The notes: generated from the letters alone by a model not told the origin. Positions 8,311 to 16,945 are shown, counted from the stretch's first letter. The stretch is 64,000 bases of DNA from DLAJ01 sp964655525 (GCA_964655525.1 CAZZNE010000013.1:1-64000), one strand, 5' to 3'. Translations and numbers: made by a program.

Positions 8311-8401
8311 TTGTGAATAAAATGCATATTTTTATGAATATTATGCAAAATAGAAGAAAATTATTGCATAATCAGAAAAATGAATGTATAATTATGCAAA
8401 A
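8311..8401. promoter_or_regulatory. Cluster of arginine-repressor-box-like sites between argG and argC
   Basis: At least three imperfect palindromes of the ArgR/AhrC kind (TGAAT-spacer-ATTCA or close) occur: TGAATAAAATGCA (8315-8327), TGAATATTATGCA (8336-8348) and TGTATAATTATGCA (8386-8399); a further TTGCATAAT half-site is at about 8365-8373. They recur at one or a few helical turns, as expected for a hexameric repressor, and lie between two divergent arginine genes. Individual sites are weaker than the E. coli consensus and the first two have a 3-base rather than 4-base centre, so this is a candidate array. Confidence 0.65.
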
Positions 8402-8423
8402 TCAAAACAAAAAACTCGGTAGT

Positions 8424-8452
8424 TGTTTTTATGCGGCGTTTCAAGTAAAATA
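8424..8452 (+). promoter_or_regulatory. Likely argC promoter
   Basis: TTGTTT (8424-8429), 17 bases, TAAAAT (8447-8452), ending 36 bases before the argC start. The nearest arginine-box-like site ends 23 bases upstream of the -35. Confidence 0.6.
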
Positions 8453-8488
8453 GAAATAGTGTGTATTGTGAAAGAAAAGAGGATGAAC

Positions 8489-9544
8489 ATGGTAAAGGTA
8501 GGAATTATCGGTGCGACAGGCTATGCCGGCGGCGAGCTGGTGCGGATCTTAATGGGGCACAAAGACGCGGAGATCAAATGGTATGGTTCCAGAAGCTATA
8601 TTGATCAAAGATATGACGAAGTGTATCGGAATATGTTCCGCATTGTGGATGCGGTCTGCATGGATGATAATATGGAAACGCTCTCAAAAGAGGTGGATGT
8701 GATCTTTACGGCAACGCCGCAGGGGCTTTGCGCGTCTTTGGTAAATGAAGAGATCCTTTCCAGAGTAAAGATCGTGGATCTAAGCGCGGATTTCCGTATC
8801 AAGGACGTGAAGGTGTACGAACAGTGGTATGGCATGACGCACAAAAGCCCGCAGTTTATTGACGAAGCGGTCTACGGTCTGTGTGAACTGAATCGGGAAC
8901 AGGTAAAAGAGGCAAGATTGATAGCGAATCCGGGCTGCTATACGACCTGCTCCATTTTAACGGCGTATCCTTTGGTAAAAGAAGGACTGATCGAGCCGGA
9001 TACGCTGATCATCGACGCAAAATCAGGCACGAGCGGAGCGGGCAGGGGCGCAAAGCTGCCGAATCTGTTCTGTGAGGTCAATGAAAATATGAAGGCGTAC
9101 GGTGTTGCCACGCACAGGCATACGCCGGAGATTGAGGAACAGTTGGGTTACGCGGCAGGCAGGGCGCTCACATTAAGCTTTACACCGCATCTGGTGCCGA
9201 TGAACCGCGGGATTCTCGTGACGGCATATGCATCTCTAAGAAGAAAAGCGGACGGAGCGCTGCCCACATCGGGAGAGCTCCGGGCAGCCTATGAACGTTA
9301 TTATCAAAAGGAACGCTTTGTGCGTCTGCTTGATCAGGGTGTATGCCCTGAAACGAAATGGGTTGAGGGAAGCAATTATGTGGACGTCGGATTTACCGTG
9401 GATGAGCGGACAGGCAGAGTGGTCATGATGGGAGCGCTTGACAATCTTGTCAAGGGCGCGGCAGGACAGGCGGTGCAGAACATGAACCTGTTGTTCGGAC
9501 TGCCGGAGGACGAAGGGCTTGCCATGGTGCCGATGTTCCCGTAG
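8489..9544 (+). CDS. argC: N-acetyl-gamma-glutamyl-phosphate reductase
   Basis: A 351-residue cytoplasmic enzyme that reduces N-acetylglutamyl phosphate with NADPH to the semialdehyde, third step of arginine synthesis. VGIIGATGYAGGELVRIL is the nucleotide-binding GxTGxxG loop. NPGCYTTCSIL carries the catalytic cysteine (C150) and VATHRHTPEIEEQL the conserved His. Of two in-frame ATGs (8483, 8489), the second stands six bases after AAGAGG and is preferred. It heads the plus-strand arginine cluster, but the next gene is a GNAT acetyltransferase and not argJ. Confidence 0.96.
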   Translation: MVKVGIIGATGYAGGELVRILMGHKDAEIKWYGSRSYIDQRYDEVYRNMFRIVDAVCMDDNMETLSKEVDVIFTATPQGLCASLVNEEILSRVKIVDLSADFRIKDVKVYEQWYGMTHKSPQFIDEAVYGLCELNREQVKEARLIANPGCYTTCSILTAYPLVKEGLIEPDTLIIDAKSGTSGAGRGAKLPNLFCEVNENMKAYGVATHRHTPEIEEQLGYAAGRALTLSFTPHLVPMNRGILVTAYASLRRKADGALPTSGELRAAYERYYQKERFVRLLDQGVCPETKWVEGSNYVDVGFTVDERTGRVVMMGALDNLVKGAAGQAVQNMNLLFGLPEDEGLAMVPMFP

Positions 9545-9561
9545 AGCAGGGATGCGGTTAA

Positions 9562-10083
9562 ATGAAAAATAAGAGCAGATATGACATTACGCTACTCAAT
9601 AAAAAGAATGAAAAGGAATTCTTTGCCTTGGCTGCCGAGTATCTCCCGGGAAGCGATCAGGATAAGATGAGGAAATTCGCTGCGATATTTCCCGAAGCGT
9701 TTATTGCGCTGATGGATGGAGATGAAGTGATCGGCTTGGCTTTCGGATGGCTGAGAAGCAAGGAATTTCCAGATGACAGTTCTTTTATGCTAGACGGAAT
9801 TGCGATAAGATGTGATCATCAGAGGAACGGATGCGGAAAAAGGTTATTGGCGGTCTTTGAAAAAGCCGCGGTAAGATATGGCGCTTTGGATGTATCGGTT
9901 GGCTCGGCGGGAGGATACGTAGAAAAATTTTACATTGATTGCGGGTTCATCCCGCTGGAATATAAGGTGTGGAAAAACGGTCAACCCGTTACGGAAAAAA
10001 TGTTTCATGGATTTGAGGATTATGATTCCTATATACGACCATCTGATGAAGGATTTGTTGTGATGAACAAGCATTGCTTTTGA
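9562..10083 (+). CDS. GNAT-family N-acetyltransferase (first of two)
   Basis: A 173-residue cytoplasmic protein with the GNAT fold: the acetyl-CoA loop is seen as GIAIRCDHQRNGCGKRLLAVFEKAA (R/Q-x-x-G-x-G/A pattern), preceded by the beta-bulge strand EVIGLAFGWL. The substrate is unknown. It starts 18 bases after argC and is probably read from the same promoter. The codon use is somewhat richer in AT than the arginine genes on both sides, so it could have been inserted here. There is no sign of an arginine-specific domain such as the amino-acid-kinase domain of classical acetylglutamate synthases. Confidence 0.82.
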   Translation: MKNKSRYDITLLNKKNEKEFFALAAEYLPGSDQDKMRKFAAIFPEAFIALMDGDEVIGLAFGWLRSKEFPDDSSFMLDGIAIRCDHQRNGCGKRLLAVFEKAAVRYGALDVSVGSAGGYVEKFYIDCGFIPLEYKVWKNGQPVTEKMFHGFEDYDSYIRPSDEGFVVMNKHCF

Positions 10084-10119
10084 GAACATTTGAAAAAGAA
10101 AGGAGCAGTTCAACTGATC

Positions 10120-10653
10120 ATGGAAGATATTAATAAGAAAATTCAGAATTTGGAGTTTATCGTTGCAATGCGCAAAATGCAGGACGAGAATACGCCGGCG
10201 AACCGCAGCAAAATGATTTCCGAAATGATGCGGACGAACTTTATTTCGCCCGCCATCGTCTCCCCGGAGGTGGAGGAGAAGGTGCGGCAGAATAAGGAGA
10301 AAGGTATCCGAACGCCGATTCATGTCAGCTTTAAGGTCATCCATACGAAGGACGGCAAGAAGTTCCTGCCGGCGTTTACGGATACGATCCAGATGAATGA
10401 ATGGAAGGAACGCACAAAAATGACTGATCCTGTCAAAAACATGGTGATGAATTTCGATGTGTATGCGCAGTATGTGTTCGGTTCCAAAGGGGGACTGGCA
10501 GGATTTGTCATCAATCCGTTCGGAGAAAATATCGTGTTTCCCGAGGAATTGATGCGCTCACTGTTCAAGCAGAAAATGGAACACGCGGCTCGTGCGGCGA
10601 AGGCAAAAGGCGGGAACGGAGGCAGTCATGACAGTCAGAACCATGCAAATTGA
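10120..10653 (+). CDS. SseB-like domain protein
   Basis: About 177 residues. AGGAG lies 14 bases before the chosen ATG, and a TTG 30 bases upstream or a CTG at 10114 are alternative starts. The sequence has the SseB N-terminal-type pattern, with GKKFLPAFTDTIQMNEW (the F(L/P)AFT segment is typical) and GFVINPFGENIVFPEELM near the end. SseB-like domains are found in secretion-linked proteins and in many housekeeping Firmicutes proteins with no clear role. The next gene's start lies inside its last nine codons, so the two are translationally coupled. Confidence 0.7.
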   Translation: MEDINKKIQNLEFIVAMRKMQDENTPANRSKMISEMMRTNFISPAIVSPEVEEKVRQNKEKGIRTPIHVSFKVIHTKDGKKFLPAFTDTIQMNEWKERTKMTDPVKNMVMNFDVYAQYVFGSKGGLAGFVINPFGENIVFPEELMRSLFKQKMEHAARAAKAKGGNGGSHDSQNHAN

Positions 10654-11074
10654 GGATTATGACGGCGTGTATGCGCTTTGGATGAGCATCAAGGGCTTTG
10701 CGATCCGCAGTGTGGATGATTCAAGAGAGGGTGTCGCCCGTTTCCTAAAAAGAAATCCGGCAACGAGCGTGGTTGCCGAGGAGGACGGGAAGGTCGTCGG
10801 CGCAATCCTGTGCGGACACGACGGCAGACGCGGCTGTCTGTACCATGTGTGCGTGCGAGAGGAATATCGCATGCGCGGCATCGGCAGGCAGATGGTGACG
10901 TTTGCGATGGAGGCGCTCAAAGAGGAGGGGATCAGCAAGGTGTCGCTCATCGCATTTACGGTCAACGACGTTGGCAATGCGTTTTGGAACCGGATCGGCT
11001 GGACAAGACGCATGGATTTGAATTATTATGATTTTACGCTCAATGAAGCGAATATTATCGCGTTTAATCAATGA
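10628..11074 (+). CDS. GNAT-family N-acetyltransferase (YpeA-like), possible acetylglutamate synthase
   Basis: A 148-residue single-domain GNAT; the start follows GGAGG nine bases away and overlaps the SseB-like gene by 26 bases. CLYHVCVREEYRMRGIGRQMV is the acetyl-CoA-binding region with R-x-x-G-I-G; AFWNRIGWTRR is the usual C-terminal strand-helix. It looks like the E. coli YpeA group. It ends 17 bases before argB. Since argJ is missing from this cluster, a short GNAT next to argB is a reasonable candidate to make N-acetylglutamate, the first step, but this is inference from position: single-domain GNATs have many substrates. Confidence 0.8.
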   Translation: MTVRTMQIEDYDGVYALWMSIKGFAIRSVDDSREGVARFLKRNPATSVVAEEDGKVVGAILCGHDGRRGCLYHVCVREEYRMRGIGRQMVTFAMEALKEEGISKVSLIAFTVNDVGNAFWNRIGWTRRMDLNYYDFTLNEANIIAFNQ

Positions 11075-11090
11075 AAGGGTATAAAAAGAA

Positions 11091-12002
11091 ATGAATCAAA
11101 AAGAGATCACAGAGGTTATGAATAAGGCGGAGGTATTGATCGAGGCGCTCCCCTACATACAGAAATTTAACAGGAACATCATTGTGGTCAAGTACGGCGG
11201 AAGCGCGATGGTGGACGAGGCGCTGCAAAAAAGCGTGATCCAGGATGTAACGCTCCTAAAGCTTGTCGGATTCAAGCCGATCATCGTGCACGGCGGCGGC
11301 AAGGAAATCAGCAAATGGGTCGGCAAGGTCGGCAAAGAGGCGGAATTTGTGAACGGACTGCGCGTGACGGATGCAGAGACGATGGAAATTGCCGAGATGG
11401 TGTTAAATAAGGTCAACAAGCGTCTTGTCACAATGGTGCAGGCGCTCGGCAGCAAGGCGATCGGCGTGACGGGCAAGGACGGCGGGCTGCTCAAGGTGGA
11501 AAAAAAGACGGTGGACGGCAGGGACATCGGTTATGTCGGGAACATCGTCGGCGTGGAGCCGAAGATCCTGTTCGATCTTTTGGAAAAAGATTTTCTCCCG
11601 ATCGTGGCGCCGATCGGTCTGGATGAGAATTTTGACACTTACAATATCAACGCCGATGATGCGGCGTGCGCGATCGCCCGCGCGGTCGGCGCAAAAAAGC
11701 TTGCTTTTTTAACTGATATAGAAGGCTTGTATAAAGATGTGGACGATAAATCAAGCTTTATTTCGAGATTGACTGCAAGCGATGCGGACGCGCTGATCGC
11801 GGACGGTTATATCGGCGGCGGCATGCTGCCGAAATTAAAAAACTGTACGGATGCCATCCGTGCAGGCGTCAACCGCGTCCATATCTTAGACGGGCGGATC
11901 GCGCACTGTCTGCTTTTGGAAATCTTTACGAATTCCGGTGTCGGTACGATGATCATGCGCGATGAGGACAGGCATTTGATGAGTTATGATTATCAACCAT
12001 GA
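11091..12002 (+). CDS. argB: Acetylglutamate kinase
   Basis: A 303-residue amino-acid kinase that phosphorylates N-acetylglutamate, second step of arginine synthesis. Motifs: IIVVKYGGSAM (phosphate-binding Lys and Gly-Gly), PIIVHGGGKEIS, and NINADDAACAIARAVGAKKLAFLTDIEGLY, all standard. The N-terminal extension of about 25 residues (VLIEALPYIQKFN) is the helix that in hexameric ArgB enzymes makes the ring and goes with arginine feedback inhibition. ATG follows a modest AAAGGGTATAAA. argD starts 13 bases after the stop. Confidence 0.96.
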   Translation: MNQKEITEVMNKAEVLIEALPYIQKFNRNIIVVKYGGSAMVDEALQKSVIQDVTLLKLVGFKPIIVHGGGKEISKWVGKVGKEAEFVNGLRVTDAETMEIAEMVLNKVNKRLVTMVQALGSKAIGVTGKDGGLLKVEKKTVDGRDIGYVGNIVGVEPKILFDLLEKDFLPIVAPIGLDENFDTYNINADDAACAIARAVGAKKLAFLTDIEGLYKDVDDKSSFISRLTASDADALIADGYIGGGMLPKLKNCTDAIRAGVNRVHILDGRIAHCLLLEIFTNSGVGTMIMRDEDRHLMSYDYQP

Positions 12003-12015
12003 AAGGGGTCATGAC

Positions 12016-13212
12016 ATGGGCATGAAAGAATATATTGATGAGGCGGAGTCGGTTCTGCTTCACACGTACAACCGTTATCCCATCGTATTGGATAAGGGGG
12101 ACGGCGTATATCTCTATGATATTGAGGGAAAGCGGTATCTGGATTTTGCATCCGGCATTGCAGTATTTGCGCTCGGCTACCACAACAAGGAGTATGATGA
12201 CGCATTAAAAGCGCAGATCGACAAGCTCCTGCATACGTCTAATTACTATTATAATGTTCCGGCGATCGAGGCGGCAAAAAAATTAAAAGAGGTTTCCGGC
12301 ATGGATCGTATCTTTTTTACGAATTCGGGCGCGGAGGCAGTCGAGGGCGCCATCAAGGCGGCGCGCAAGTACGCTTACTTAAAGGACGGCAGGACGGATC
12401 ACGAGATCATTGCCATGAACCATTCGTTCCACGGGAGGACGATGGGAGCCCTCTCGGTGACGGGTACGCCGAAATACCGGAAGGCGTTTGAGCCGGGCAT
12501 CGGAAATATCCGGTTTGCCGAGCTGAATGATTTTGACAGCGTACGCAGTCAGGTCACGGACAAAACCTGCGCCATCCTGTTTGAGACGGTGCAGGGCGAA
12601 GGCGGGATTTATCCGGCGACGGAGGAATTTATGCGCCAAGTAAAAGCGCTCTGCGAAGAAAAAGATATTCTTTTGATTTTGGACGAGATCCAGTGCGGCA
12701 TGGGACGGACGGGGCATTACTATGCGTGGCAGCGTTACGGCATCAAACCGGACATCATGGTGAGCGCGAAAGCGCTCGGCTGCGGCGTTCCGGTCGGCGC
12801 GTTTTTACTGACGGAAAAGGTCGGCGCGCATTCGCTCGCGGCGGGGGACCACGGTACGACTTACGGCGGAAATCCGTTCGCATGCGCGGCGATCTGTAAG
12901 GTGCTGGAGCTTTATGAAAAGAATGACGTGCTTGCGAATGTCAGGCGTGTGGGCGCATATTTAGAACAGCGGCTCGATCAGCTTGTTCAGACTTATGATC
13001 AGGTAAAGGAGCGGCGCGGCTGCGGACTCATGCAGGGCTTGGAGTTTGATACGCCGGTAGGTCCCTATATCAATGCCGCGTTGGAAAAAGGTCTGATCCT
13101 GATCAATGCAGGACCGAACATCATCCGTTTTCTTCCGGCGCTCGTGATCGGCGAGGAGCAGGTGGACGAGATGATCGGCATTTTGGAGGCGTGTCTGGCA
13201 CAGGAGGCGTAA
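12016..13212 (+). CDS. argD: Acetylornithine aminotransferase
   Basis: A 398-residue class III PLP-dependent transaminase that makes N-acetylornithine from the semialdehyde and glutamate. The PLP lysine is K252 in SAKALGCGVPVGAF; DEIQCGMGRTG holds the Asp that binds the pyridine nitrogen, and NSGAEAVEGAIKAARKY is the phosphate-binding loop. Start at 12016 is chosen for the AAAGGGG upstream. It is the last arginine gene in this cluster: argJ/argE, argF and argH are not in the window, so ornithine release and later steps must be encoded elsewhere. Confidence 0.95.
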   Translation: MGMKEYIDEAESVLLHTYNRYPIVLDKGDGVYLYDIEGKRYLDFASGIAVFALGYHNKEYDDALKAQIDKLLHTSNYYYNVPAIEAAKKLKEVSGMDRIFFTNSGAEAVEGAIKAARKYAYLKDGRTDHEIIAMNHSFHGRTMGALSVTGTPKYRKAFEPGIGNIRFAELNDFDSVRSQVTDKTCAILFETVQGEGGIYPATEEFMRQVKALCEEKDILLILDEIQCGMGRTGHYYAWQRYGIKPDIMVSAKALGCGVPVGAFLLTEKVGAHSLAAGDHGTTYGGNPFACAAICKVLELYEKNDVLANVRRVGAYLEQRLDQLVQTYDQVKERRGCGLMQGLEFDTPVGPYINAALEKGLILINAGPNIIRFLPALVIGEEQVDEMIGILEACLAQEA

Positions 13213-13231
13213 AAGCGAACAAGTTCGCTTT
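13212..13231. repeat. 20-bp palindrome, first copy
   Basis: AAAGCGAACAAGTTCGCTTT, perfect nine-base arms around AA, starting on the last base of the argD stop codon. The identical 20 bases occur again at 18451-18470. As RNA it would make a short hairpin. Confidence 0.75.
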
Positions 13232-13296
13232 ACAACTTTGAGCCTTTGGCATAGCGCATTTTATGCGCATTCAAGTTTGCAGGCTATGGAAAGGGC

Positions 13297-14919
13297 ATGG
13301 TTATTAAGATGAATTTGAAAATGAGACTCGCAGTTGTGCTGCTGATCGTCTGTGCGCTGGCGCTGGAGATTTATGCCGGCGCGATCGATACCGAGGAGCG
13401 GGAGCGCGGGGATGACATAGAATATGTGGCGAAAGATACGATCACGCTCTGGTATACGGATGAGGCGTTGACGGATTATTTGAGCAGCGTTGCGCTGACG
13501 TATTATGAAAGCACCGATATTCATGTGGAACTGAAGCTTGTTTCAGGATTGGAATATCTGGAGACGATCAATTATAACAGCATATACACGGATGAGTATC
13601 CCGATATGTTCATCGTCGGAAATGATTCACTCGGCAAGGCATATCTTTCGGGACTGGCAAGTGAGATCAAGGACACGGAGCATGTGCTGACAGATAGTTA
13701 TTACTGCGAAACGGCATTGAACGCGGTCACTTATAACGGGCGCTATGTCGCTTTTCCGATGTATTATGAAACGAGTTATCTGTTATATAACCGGACGTAC
13801 TTAGAGCAGATCGCGCGGACGGAAGTGTTAGTGGAGTGGTATGAAGCAAAAGAGGATGCGGAATCGGCAGGCGCGGACGGTGCGGACGCGGAAAATGCGG
13901 ACGGTGCGGAAACAGGTGCCGATGCGGAAGATACGGACGGTGAGGGAAACGATGCCGACGCAGGCGATGAAACGGATGCGGAAAGCTGGGCGGAGAGTCT
14001 GCTTCTTACGGAGGAGGAATTCCTTGCAAGCCCCGAGTTTGCGGAGCGCGTGGAGACGCGTATCCTGAAGCTTGTGCCGGAGAGTATTGAAGATATTCTG
14101 AATTTTGCGGACGAATACGATGCGCCGGAAAATGTGGATTCCATTTTCAAGTGGGATGTTTCGGATATTTTTTACAATTATTTTTTTGCGGGAGATTCCA
14201 TCCGGATCGGCGGACCGGCAGGGGATGATCCGAACGTGATCGACATTTATAACGAGAATACGATCCGATGCCTGAATATTTACCAAGACCTGAATCAGTT
14301 CTTTTCCATCGAAGCGGATGCAACGACCTACACGGGCGTCATGCAGGAATTCATTGACGGAAAGATCATTTTTACGCTCGCGACGACCGATGCGGTCGCG
14401 ATACTGGAGAATGCGAAGGAAGAAGAACGGTTTGCGTATGAGTACGGCGTCGGCCTGATCCCGGATCTGACCGGGGAGCTTGCGGCGAAAGAGGTATCGG
14501 TGACGAACTGTGTTGCGATCAACGGATATAGTGATAAAAAAGAGGCGGCAAGTGTATTTGCGCGATACATCTGCGCGACCTATTCGGATTCCCTGTATGC
14601 AAGAACAGGCAAGGCATCTGCGTGCAGGTATATTCCGCATGACGAGAATCCCGCTTTTTACACGATCGATCAGGCGTATGCGCTTTCCGTGCCGATGCCG
14701 AAGGTCGTGGAGTCAAGCAATTTCTGGGTGGAGCTGGAGATGTGCTTTACGAATATCTGGCTTGGGGATGATGCGAACCTCACGTTAAAAAAGCTTTCAG
14801 AGCAGATTAAGAAGCAGGTGACGGGCGAAGATTTTGAGGAGGAATATATCGAGATCGTCGAGGAGGAAGAGGAGACCTACGAGGACGAGGGCATGGATGC
14901 CGGAACAGAGAGTGAATAG
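13297..14919 (+). CDS. Extracellular solute-binding-protein-like protein with acidic insert
   Basis: A 540-residue exported protein. The N-terminus has a hydrophobic segment (LAVVLLIVCALALEIYAGA) but no cysteine lipobox, so it is either cleaved or stays as a membrane anchor. TITLWYTDEALTDYLSSVA and the region ending DEYPDMFIVGND resemble family 1 (MalE-type) binding proteins. About residues 183-235 are low complexity, almost only Ala, Asp, Glu, Gly and Thr, and are placed in the middle of the fold; the last 30 residues are also strongly acidic. No ABC permease or ATPase lies nearby, so it is an orphan and may not be a transport protein. An in-frame ATG at 13309 is an alternative start. Confidence 0.7.
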   Translation: MVIKMNLKMRLAVVLLIVCALALEIYAGAIDTEERERGDDIEYVAKDTITLWYTDEALTDYLSSVALTYYESTDIHVELKLVSGLEYLETINYNSIYTDEYPDMFIVGNDSLGKAYLSGLASEIKDTEHVLTDSYYCETALNAVTYNGRYVAFPMYYETSYLLYNRTYLEQIARTEVLVEWYEAKEDAESAGADGADAENADGAETGADAEDTDGEGNDADAGDETDAESWAESLLLTEEEFLASPEFAERVETRILKLVPESIEDILNFADEYDAPENVDSIFKWDVSDIFYNYFFAGDSIRIGGPAGDDPNVIDIYNENTIRCLNIYQDLNQFFSIEADATTYTGVMQEFIDGKIIFTLATTDAVAILENAKEEERFAYEYGVGLIPDLTGELAAKEVSVTNCVAINGYSDKKEAASVFARYICATYSDSLYARTGKASACRYIPHDENPAFYTIDQAYALSVPMPKVVESSNFWVELEMCFTNIWLGDDANLTLKKLSEQIKKQVTGEDFEEEYIEIVEEEEETYEDEGMDAGTESE

Positions 14920-15001
14920 AGAAATGTATGAATAAAAATCCGGTCAGCGGACATCCTTTTCAAAAAGGGCACATACTTTTTGAGACAAAAAGGAGTCTTG
15001 T

Positions 15002-15439
15002 ATGATCGGATTTTTAATTGCAATGTTTTCCGGCGCGCTCATGAGCGTGCAGGGCGTTTTTAATACACAGGTATCCAAGGCGGCGGGAACATGGACGACA
15101 AATGCGTTTGTGCAGTTCACCGCCTTTCTTGTCTGCCTTGCGGCATGGGGGATCACGGAGCGAGGTTCGTTTGGCGCGCTGCTAAAGGTAGAACCGAAGT
15201 ACATGCTGCTCGGCGGCGTGCTCGGTGCGCTGATCACACTGACCGTGATCAAAAGCATGGCGGCGTTAGGACCTGCTTTTGCGGCGATGCTCATTGTGAC
15301 GACGCAGGTCGCGGTGGCGTATCTGATCGAAGTATTCGGTCTGTTCGGCATGGAAAAAGCGGAGTTTGAGCTGCGAAAGCTCCTTGGTCTGCTCGTCGTG
15401 ATCGCGGGGATGATCCTGTTTGAGTGGAAATCCAAGTAG
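15002..15439 (+). CDS. YdcZ/DUF606-type half-size DMT transporter
   Basis: A 145-residue membrane protein with four or five hydrophobic segments, beginning IGFLIAMFSGALMSVQGVFNTQVSK, where GxxxxxQGxxN is typical of the YdcZ (DUF606) branch of the drug/metabolite transporter superfamily. Such proteins have half the usual number of helices and work as dimers or as a pair of two genes; only one copy is here. The substrate is unknown. The start follows AAAAAGGAG with good spacing. It is separated by about 80 bases from the gene before it and by about 100 from comEA. Confidence 0.85.
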   Translation: MIGFLIAMFSGALMSVQGVFNTQVSKAAGTWTTNAFVQFTAFLVCLAAWGITERGSFGALLKVEPKYMLLGGVLGALITLTVIKSMAALGPAFAAMLIVTTQVAVAYLIEVFGLFGMEKAEFELRKLLGLLVVIAGMILFEWKSK

Positions 15440-15542
15440 TCGCGCAATCCTGTTTCAAAAGTTTAGGAAAAGCGAAAATCGCTCTTGTTTTTCAAAATCA
15501 GATAGCATACAATAATTACACGGTTATCATATGTGATGAGTT

Positions 15543-16250
15543 ATGCGGAAAAAAGAATCTATCGGATGGTTGGTTGTGCTGGCGCTCATGTATGCATGGG
15601 TGCTTCCGGGCTGCGGCAGGCAGGACGGGATTTTTTATGAATCGGCGCAGAATGCGGAGACGGGAGATGTCATAAGTCCGGGCGATGCGGCGGAGCTTGA
15701 GAAGGACGGCGGATCGGGGGCTTCTGCGGATGGAAAAGCGGATAAGGCTTCGGAATCCGGCGCGGATGCCGGAACTTACGATACCGCGAAAACGTCATGC
15801 TATGTACATATTTGCGGCGCCGTGCGTTATCCGGGTGTCTATGAAGTGCCAGAGGGAAGCAGGCTCTATGAGGTGATTGTGCTTGCGGGCGGTCTGCGCG
15901 TGGACGCATGTGATCATCTGGTGAATCAGGCGCAGACAGTGGCTGACGGAATGCAGGTTTACATCCCGACCGTGCAGGAGGCGCAGGACGGCTTTTCGGG
16001 GGAGAATTCTTCTTTCGGAACGGAAGGTCAGACCGGAAGAGAGGCGGAAAACCGGGATACACGCATTGACTTAAACTGTGCGACAAAAGAACAGCTCATG
16101 ACGCTTCCGGGCGTCGGTGAGACGAGGGCGCAGGCGATCATCGCTTATCGCGAGGCGCATGGCGGATTTGAGACAATTGAGGAATTGATGGAGGTCAGCG
16201 GCATCAAGCAGGGTGTCTATGACCGTTTGAAAGAAATGATAAAGGTGTAG
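15543..16250 (+). CDS. comEA: ComEA-type DNA-binding lipoprotein
   Basis: A 235-residue protein with a lipobox (VLPGC, lipid Cys at about residue 24), a low-complexity linker, an SLBB-type domain (CYVHICGAVRYPGVYEVPEG) and a C-terminal helix-hairpin-helix pair: IDLNCATKEQLMTLPGVGET followed by AHGGFETIEELMEVSGI. In the ComEA family this tail binds double-stranded DNA outside the membrane and passes it to the ComEC channel. comEC is three genes downstream. In Bacillus ComEA is anchored by a helix; here the lipobox suggests lipid anchoring. The response regulator gene starts five bases after the stop. Confidence 0.88.
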   Translation: MRKKESIGWLVVLALMYAWVLPGCGRQDGIFYESAQNAETGDVISPGDAAELEKDGGSGASADGKADKASESGADAGTYDTAKTSCYVHICGAVRYPGVYEVPEGSRLYEVIVLAGGLRVDACDHLVNQAQTVADGMQVYIPTVQEAQDGFSGENSSFGTEGQTGREAENRDTRIDLNCATKEQLMTLPGVGETRAQAIIAYREAHGGFETIEELMEVSGIKQGVYDRLKEMIKV

Positions 16251-16255
16251 GGCAT

Positions 16256-16936
16256 ATGGGAAAGAAAGTGTTGGTTGTCGATGATGAAAAGCTGATCGTG
16301 AAGGGGATCCGCTTTAGTTTAGAACAGGATGGTATGGAGGTAGACAGCGCGTTTGATGGGGAGGAAGCGTTAGAGAAGGCGCGCGCGGGACAATATGATA
16401 TGATTCTGTTGGATGTGATGCTGCCGAAGCTGACCGGCTTTGAGGTCTGTCAGCAGATCAGAGATTTTTCCAATGTGCCGATCGTCATGCTGACGGCAAA
16501 GGGCGATGACATGGATAAGATCTTAGGGCTGGAGTACGGCGCGGATGATTATATCACAAAACCGTTCAATATTCTGGAGGTGAAAGCGCGCATTAAGGCG
16601 ATCATGCGTCGCATGGGCGCGAAGGAGAAGACGGCGAAAACGGTGGAATACGGGGAGTTAAACCTGGACTGTGAATCACGGCGTGTATATATTGCGGGCA
16701 GGGAGATGAACCTGACGGCAAAGGAGTTTGACGTGCTGGAGCTGCTTGTCTTAAATCCGAACAAGGTATACAGCCGTGAGAATCTCTTAAAGATCGTATG
16801 GGGCGCCGATTATCCGGGGGATGTGCGCACGGTGGATGTTCATATCCGAAGGCTGCGGGAGAAGATCGAGACGAATCCGAGCGAGCCGAAATATGTGCAT
16901 ACCAAGTGGGGCGTCGGTTATTTTTTCAAAGGATAA
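16256..16936 (+). CDS. OmpR/PhoB-family response regulator
   Basis: A 226-residue two-domain regulator. Receiver domain: VLVVDDEKLIV (acid pair D9-D10), phospho-acceptor D53 in MILLDVMLPKLTG, and DYITKPF with the conserved Lys. The C-terminal winged helix has LTAKEFDVLELLVLNPNKVYSR and VDVHIRRLREKIE, typical of OmpR-type DNA binding. It is followed nine bases later by its sensor kinase. The pair sits between comEA and the GerMN/comEC genes, so it may regulate an envelope or DNA-uptake process, but the resemblance is rather to the general WalR/PhoB/YycF group. Confidence 0.93.
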   Translation: MGKKVLVVDDEKLIVKGIRFSLEQDGMEVDSAFDGEEALEKARAGQYDMILLDVMLPKLTGFEVCQQIRDFSNVPIVMLTAKGDDMDKILGLEYGADDYITKPFNILEVKARIKAIMRRMGAKEKTAKTVEYGELNLDCESRRVYIAGREMNLTAKEFDVLELLVLNPNKVYSRENLLKIVWGADYPGDVRTVDVHIRRLREKIETNPSEPKYVHTKWGVGYFFKG

Positions 16937-16945
16937 GGCGGGGGT

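Noticed and set aside
9562..11074. argJ hidden among the genes between argC and argB
   Set aside because: None of the three proteins has the ArgJ autoproteolysis site or length; two are GNAT and one SseB-like.
13212..13231. The 20-bp palindrome as a LexA box because it contains GAAC and GTTC
   Set aside because: The spacer is two bases, not four, and both copies lie after gene ends rather than at promoters.
13828..14640. Long minus-strand frame opposite the binding-protein gene
   Set aside because: It arises from the biased codons of the acidic plus-strand gene and has no ribosome site or recognisable protein.
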